A stretch of DNA of 64,000 nucleotides from an uncultured Pelagibacteraceae bacterium (GTDB lineage Bacteria > Pseudomonadota > Alphaproteobacteria > Pelagibacterales > Pelagibacteraceae). The stretch spans positions 1 through 64,000 of the forward strand of contig CACDQQ010000002.1 in NCBI GenBank assembly GCA_902555065.1, given 5' to 3'. The notes under the pieces are model-generated. The model saw only the letters and a list, made by a program, of their open reading frames with translations, did no database searches and was not told the DNA's origin. The translations under genes were made by a program, and so were the position numbers. Shown here one piece after another: positions 60,016 to 64,000 of this stretch (positions are counted from its first letter, which is position 1; every line of letters starts with the position of its first letter).

Positions 60016-61860
60016 TTAGACACCTTGTCTTTGCTTTGATTTTCCTTCTTTATGAAGTTTTAATGCCTCTTCATTTTCTTTTGTTGATGGCATTTCTAAA
60101 GTAGGACTTTCCCAGTAAGCTGAACCTTCTAGCCACTCATAAGAATGAGTTTTTATTGAAATTAAGTAAGTTACATCAGATTTTTTAGCTCTTTTAAATG
60201 CTTCCTCTAACTCAGAAATAGAGGATACTTCTTCTGATTTTGCCCCCATACTCTCTGCATGTTTAGCAAAATTAACAGGGACTAGATTTGGAGCTTTTGA
60301 ACTGTTAAATAGACAATTAAATTCTTTTCCACCTTTAAATAATTGTAGCCTGTTAATAACAGCATGGCCTCCATTATCACATAAAACTATTATTAATTTA
60401 TTATTTGTTATAACTGATGAATAAATATCTGAATTAAAAAGTAAATAAGATCCATCTCCTACAAAAGCTATTACTTCTTTATCTGGGTTTGCCATTTTAA
60501 CTCCTAATGCACCAGAAATTTCATAACTCATACAGCTAAAACCCCATTCGGTTTCATGTGTATTTAATTCTTTTGGCCTCCAAATTTGTACAACTTCTCC
60601 GACCAATCCACCTGCTGCAGTAACAGCAATGTCTGTTGGATCTGAATTACGATATATTGCTCCTACAGCGTGTGCATAACTAGGTAGTTCTTGATTAGTT
60701 GGACCGCTTTCTTTATCTACATAATCATTCCAATTTTTTAATTCATCTCTTGATTTTTTATGCCATTCATCAGGTGCTTTCCAATCTCCCAAAGCATTTG
60801 ATAGCTCTTGTAAGCTTACTTTTGCATCACCTATTACTGATTGCGCCAAATGTTTGCTAGCATCAAATCTAGAGACATTAACACTAACAAGTGAAAAGTC
60901 TGGGTTCTCAAAATTTGCCCACGAACCAGTTGTGAAATCAGCTAACTTTGTTCCAACAGCAATAGCTAGGTCAGTTTGTTTTGCTAAATTATTTGCTGCT
61001 TTGCCACCAAGACCACCTATTGGACCTAAAAAATGAGAGTGATCTCTCTTCATAGTAGAGTAACCCATAACTGTTTGCGTAACTGGTATATTGTGTTTAA
61101 TTGCAAAATTACTTAGATCTTCCATTGCATCAGAGTAGAAAACCCCTCCACCTGAAATCAATAAAGGATTTTTAGATTTTTTAATTTGCTCAGCTGCTTG
61201 TTTTATTTGAAAATCATCAGGTCTTGGTCGTCTAATATTATGAACTCTCTCTTTAAAAAATTCCTCAGGATATTCATATGTTTCACCTTGGACATCTTGT
61301 GATAATGATAAGCAAGCTGGTCCGCAATCTGCTGGATCTAACATTGTTTGGATTGCTTGAGGTAATGTTTGTAAGATTTGTTCTGGTCTTGTAATTCTAT
61401 CAAAATATTTTGTTACTGGTTTGAATGCATCATTCTGAGTAATGCCAGGATTATTAAAATGCTCTACTTGTTGTAGAACCGGGTCAGGCATTCTGTTTGC
61501 ATACGTATCTCCAGGTAAAAATAAAATTGGAAGTCTATTGCTCATAGCAACTGCCGAGGCTGTAACCATATTTGTAGATCCTGGTCCAACTGAACTAGTT
61601 GCAACAAAAAATTGTTTTCTTCTTTTAGCTCTAGCATATGCTATTCCAGTCAGAGCCATATTTTGCTCATGATGCCCTCTATAAGTTGGTAATTTATCTT
61701 GATTTTCTTGTAGAGCTTGTCCTAAACAAGCAACATTGCCATGTCCAAAAATACCAAAAGCTCCAGCAAATAACTGCTCTTTTTTACCATCTATTAAAAT
61801 TTTTTGAGCAATAAGATGTTTTATTATTGCATGTGCACAAGTGAGCTTTATTTTTTTCAT
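60016..61860 (-). CDS. iolD: 3D-(3,5/4)-trihydroxycyclohexane-1,2-dione acylhydrolase-like ThDP enzyme
   Basis: This 614-residue thiamine-diphosphate enzyme resembles IolD of myo-inositol breakdown: GAFGIFGHGNVACLGQAL at the N-terminus, SSVGPGSTNMVTASAVAMSNRLPILFLPGD later, and the ThDP motif FVGDGSYLLFNSD near residue 460. In IolD the ring of trihydroxycyclohexanedione is opened to 5-deoxy-glucuronate. It is first in the operon with Idh, 2-hydroxyacid dehydrogenase and sugar ABC genes. No iolB, iolC or iolE gene is present in the window, so the role here may differ. Confidence 0.85.
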   Translation of the reverse strand: MKKIKLTCAHAIIKHLIAQKILIDGKKEQLFAGAFGIFGHGNVACLGQALQENQDKLPTYRGHHEQNMALTGIAYARAKRRKQFFVATSSVGPGSTNMVTASAVAMSNRLPILFLPGDTYANRMPDPVLQQVEHFNNPGITQNDAFKPVTKYFDRITRPEQILQTLPQAIQTMLDPADCGPACLSLSQDVQGETYEYPEEFFKERVHNIRRPRPDDFQIKQAAEQIKKSKNPLLISGGGVFYSDAMEDLSNFAIKHNIPVTQTVMGYSTMKRDHSHFLGPIGGLGGKAANNLAKQTDLAIAVGTKLADFTTGSWANFENPDFSLVSVNVSRFDASKHLAQSVIGDAKVSLQELSNALGDWKAPDEWHKKSRDELKNWNDYVDKESGPTNQELPSYAHAVGAIYRNSDPTDIAVTAAGGLVGEVVQIWRPKELNTHETEWGFSCMSYEISGALGVKMANPDKEVIAFVGDGSYLLFNSDIYSSVITNNKLIIVLCDNGGHAVINRLQLFKGGKEFNCLFNSSKAPNLVPVNFAKHAESMGAKSEEVSSISELEEAFKRAKKSDVTYLISIKTHSYEWLEGSAYWESPTLEMPSTKENEEALKLHKEGKSKQRQGV

Positions 61861-61912
61861 TATTCTATATATAAATCTTTAACTTTTAACAATTAAACAC
61901 AATTTAAAAAAT

Positions 61913-63355
61913 ATGTATAGCAATTTTGGTCAATTCATTGATGGTCAGTGGCAACAAGCAGAAAAAAAAGAAACTTATAAAGTTATCAATCCAGCAACAG
62001 AAGAAGTTTTAGGAGAAGCATCAAAAGCGTCCTCTGTTGACGTTCAAAAAGCATTAAAATCAGCAGAGAAAGGACTCGAAACTTGGAAAAATACCACTCC
62101 ATGGCAGAGGTCTTATGTAATAAGAAAAATTGCAGATTTGATGCGTGAAAGAAAAGATGTATTAGCTAAATGGCTTACACTTGAAGTTGGAAAACCTCTT
62201 AAAGAAGCAATTGGAGAAGTTGGTGGTGGAGCAGATATATTTGAATGGAATGCAGAAGAAACTAAGAGAATTTATGGTGAAACATTACAAAGTAGATTTC
62301 CAGAAACAAGAGTTCATGTTTACTATCAGCCAGTAGGTGTTGTAGCAGCACTTGTGCCATGGAATTTTCCCATAGTTTTAGCATCTAGAAAAATTTCAAC
62401 TGCACTGGCTGCTGGTTGTTCAGTTATTTGTAAACCAGATGTAATTACGCCTGGAGCAGTTATGGAACTTGTAAATATTTGTAAAGATGCTGGAGTACCT
62501 GATGGAGTAGTCAATTTATTATCTGGAGACCCGGCTGAAATATCAAATGAATTACTTGAATCAGATATAATAAAAAAAGTTTCTATAACTGGCTCAACAC
62601 GTGTTGGAAAATTAATACTTAAAAAAGCTGCAGATAAAGTTCAAAGAGTTACAATGGAATTAAGTGGTCATTCTCCATTTATAGTATTTGACGATGTTGA
62701 CATGAATAAAGTTGCAGATATGGCAATAACAGCAAAATTTCGTAACAATGGTCAAGTTTGTATATCCCCAAATAGGTTTTACATTCAAGAAACAAGAAAA
62801 GAAGAATTTATAAATGCTTTCGTAGATAGAGCAAAAAAATTAAAAATTGGAAATGGTATGGATGAAGGTACTGACTTAGGACCTTTAACAACAGCAAAAC
62901 GTTTGGAGGAGATTGAAAAATTAGTTGAAACGACAAAGAGTGAAGGCGCAAAAGTTGTTTTAGGTGGGGGTAGACCTTCAGGATTTAATAAAGGTTATTA
63001 TTTTGAACCAACTGTATTTGATGAAGTGCAGGACAATTTTACAATTATGAAAGAAGAACCTTTTGGTCCCTTAGTGCCTGTTTTAACTTTCAAGGATTTT
63101 GACGAAGTAGTAGAGAGAGCAAATAATAATGACCTGGGACTTTGTAGCTATTTATATACAAACTCAATGGACAAAGCTAATAGAGCATCAGAGATGATGG
63201 AAACCGGTTGTGTAGCAGTAAATACAGCTGCAGTTGCAGTTGCTGAAGCTCCATTCGGTGGAATAAAACAAACCGGTTACGGTCGTGAAGGTGGATCTAT
63301 GGCTATAAAAGATTACCTGAATATAAAGTATACCCATATGGGTCTAAAAACCTGA
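61913..63355 (+). CDS. NAD(P)-dependent aldehyde dehydrogenase
   Basis: This 480-residue aldehyde dehydrogenase has SITGSTRVGK (about residue 225), the catalytic Glu in TMELSGHSPF and the catalytic Cys in NNGQVCISPNRF (about residue 284). The C-terminal motif EAPFGGIKQTGYGREGG belongs to the succinate-semialdehyde/lactaldehyde group. It oxidises a small aldehyde to its acid. It is divergent from iolD over 52 bases and followed after four bases by the aldolase gene, whose product could be its substrate (lactaldehyde). Confidence 0.92.
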   Translation: MYSNFGQFIDGQWQQAEKKETYKVINPATEEVLGEASKASSVDVQKALKSAEKGLETWKNTTPWQRSYVIRKIADLMRERKDVLAKWLTLEVGKPLKEAIGEVGGGADIFEWNAEETKRIYGETLQSRFPETRVHVYYQPVGVVAALVPWNFPIVLASRKISTALAAGCSVICKPDVITPGAVMELVNICKDAGVPDGVVNLLSGDPAEISNELLESDIIKKVSITGSTRVGKLILKKAADKVQRVTMELSGHSPFIVFDDVDMNKVADMAITAKFRNNGQVCISPNRFYIQETRKEEFINAFVDRAKKLKIGNGMDEGTDLGPLTTAKRLEEIEKLVETTKSEGAKVVLGGGRPSGFNKGYYFEPTVFDEVQDNFTIMKEEPFGPLVPVLTFKDFDEVVERANNNDLGLCSYLYTNSMDKANRASEMMETGCVAVNTAAVAVAEAPFGGIKQTGYGREGGSMAIKDYLNIKYTHMGLKT

Positions 63356-63359
63356 GTTA

Positions 63360-64000
63360 ATGAGAAAAAATAAAGCCAAAGAAATAATTAAAAATGGCAA
63401 AGCTGTAATCAATGGTTGGTTACAAATTCCAAGTACTGTTTCAGCAGAAACAATGGCTCAACAAGGATGGGACTCATTAACAATTGATATGCAACACGGG
63501 CTCGTTGATTACACAAATGCAATGCCAATGATGCAAGTGATTTCAGCGACAGAAGTCGTACCTTTGGCAAGAGTTAATTGGAATGAACCTGGTCAAATTA
63601 TGAAAATTTTAGATGCTGGATGTTATGGAATCATTTGCCCAATGGTTAGTAATCGGAAAGAAGCAGAAAGATTTGTTCAAGCATGTAAATATCCACCACA
63701 TGGATATAGAAGTTTTGGTCCAATGAGAGGGTTAATATATGGAGGGCCCGATTATGGAGATCATGCAAACGATGAAATATTAAAAATGGCTATGATTGAA
63801 ACTAAAGAAGCTTTAGAAAATCTTGATGAAATTATGAGTACCCCAGGCCTTGATGGTATCTACATAGGGCCTGCTGATTTAAGTTTGGCTATAGGAGAAA
63901 AGCCTGGTTTTGACAAAGGTGAGGATACTAAAGCTTATTCAGAAATACTTAGAATATTAGAGCATGCAAAAAAAAACAATATATTTGCTGGAATTCATAA
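63360..64000 (+). CDS. HpcH/HpaI-family aldolase, 3' end cut by window
   Basis: The reading frame is open to the window edge (213 codons plus two bases), beginning at an ATG four bases after the aldehyde dehydrogenase stop. The class II aldolase marks are seen: IDMQHGLVDY near residue 42 (the family QHG), a metal-binding Glu in MIETKEAL and Asp in YIGPADLSL. The family includes 2-keto-3-deoxy-L-rhamnonate aldolase (pyruvate plus lactaldehyde) and 4-hydroxy-2-oxo-heptanedioate aldolase. With the aldehyde dehydrogenase it forms a likely pair. Confidence 0.87.
   Translation, partial: MRKNKAKEIIKNGKAVINGWLQIPSTVSAETMAQQGWDSLTIDMQHGLVDYTNAMPMMQVISATEVVPLARVNWNEPGQIMKILDAGCYGIICPMVSNRKEAERFVQACKYPPHGYRSFGPMRGLIYGGPDYGDHANDEILKMAMIETKEALENLDEIMSTPGLDGIYIGPADLSLAIGEKPGFDKGEDTKAYSEILRILEHAKKNNIFAGIH

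Noticed and set aside
55005-61860. A complete myo-inositol catabolic operon
   Set aside because: Only iolD and a generic Gfo/Idh gene are present; iolB, iolC and iolE are absent from the window.
1-64000. Mobile elements, prophage, CRISPR array, tRNA or rRNA genes
   Set aside because: I found no transposase, integrase, phage structural gene, regularly spaced repeats or tRNA-like cloverleaf; spacers are too short to hold most of these.

Overview
The window is AT-rich (about 30% G+C by eye), extremely gene-dense and almost free of spacers: the longest stretch without a gene is 171 bases (54394-54564). It holds 75 protein genes, two of them cut by the window edges. I see no tRNA, rRNA, CRISPR array, insertion sequence, integrase or phage gene. 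Many neighbours overlap by 1-11 bases. The gene content is solute-binding-protein transporters (TRAP, TTT, peptide ABC, two sugar ABC systems), osmolyte synthesis, reduced-sulfur use and sugar-acid catabolism. No recognisable transcription factor is present. This is typical of a streamlined marine alphaproteobacterium of the SAR11/Pelagibacterales type. The lineage is inferred from gene content and composition, since no marker gene is present.

Layout. 1-3110: a BASS-family symporter (cut), a phosphate acyltransferase and a HisD-family dehydrogenase. 3165-7325: two two-domain NTF2/SnoaL-like proteins, a two-domain cupin and a MetE-like protein. 7399-11234: a sugar ABC transporter without an ATPase gene, plus a HAD protein lacking its catalytic aspartates. 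11224-15848: LysE-type and MFS exporters, an Asp/Glu racemase and a GpgP/GpgS pair for glucosylglycerate. 15845-19546: methyltransferase and peroxiredoxin, divergent from an ETHE1-like dioxygenase with CysE and CysK. 19629-24701: a tight run of twelve small single-domain proteins (NTF2-like, cupin, ferredoxin-like alpha/beta barrels, DUF1330, a secreted barrel, a DsbA-like isomerase) ending in two SMR transporter subunits. This is the best candidate for an undescribed system. 24698-30472: an EamA transporter, then a TRAP transporter with a lyase and a beta-hydroxyacid dehydrogenase. 30473-38221 (minus strand): a peptide-type ABC operon with CMD and DUF924 proteins, then an amidotransferase and an IMPase. 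38309-43381: a TauD/BBOX-like dioxygenase, a flavoprotein, CcdA and PEP carboxylase.

43416-64000 reads as a carbohydrate-acid region. It contains an FAH-type hydrolase, an SDR, a TctCBA transporter, a rhamnonate-dehydratase-like enolase, FucU, an aldehyde dehydrogenase and an HpcH/HpaI aldolase. Together these match most steps of the non-phosphorylative 6-deoxy-sugar (L-fucose/L-rhamnose) route. The same region has a ribose-type ABC transporter operon with IolD, a Gfo/Idh dehydrogenase, a 2-hydroxyacid dehydrogenase and a ribokinase.

A recurring regulatory theme is a strong stem-loop placed just after a binding-protein gene and before its membrane-subunit gene in four independent transporter operons. 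In the TctCBA case it lies inside the start of tctB. With no transcription factors present, this looks like a generic way of setting binding protein above permease.
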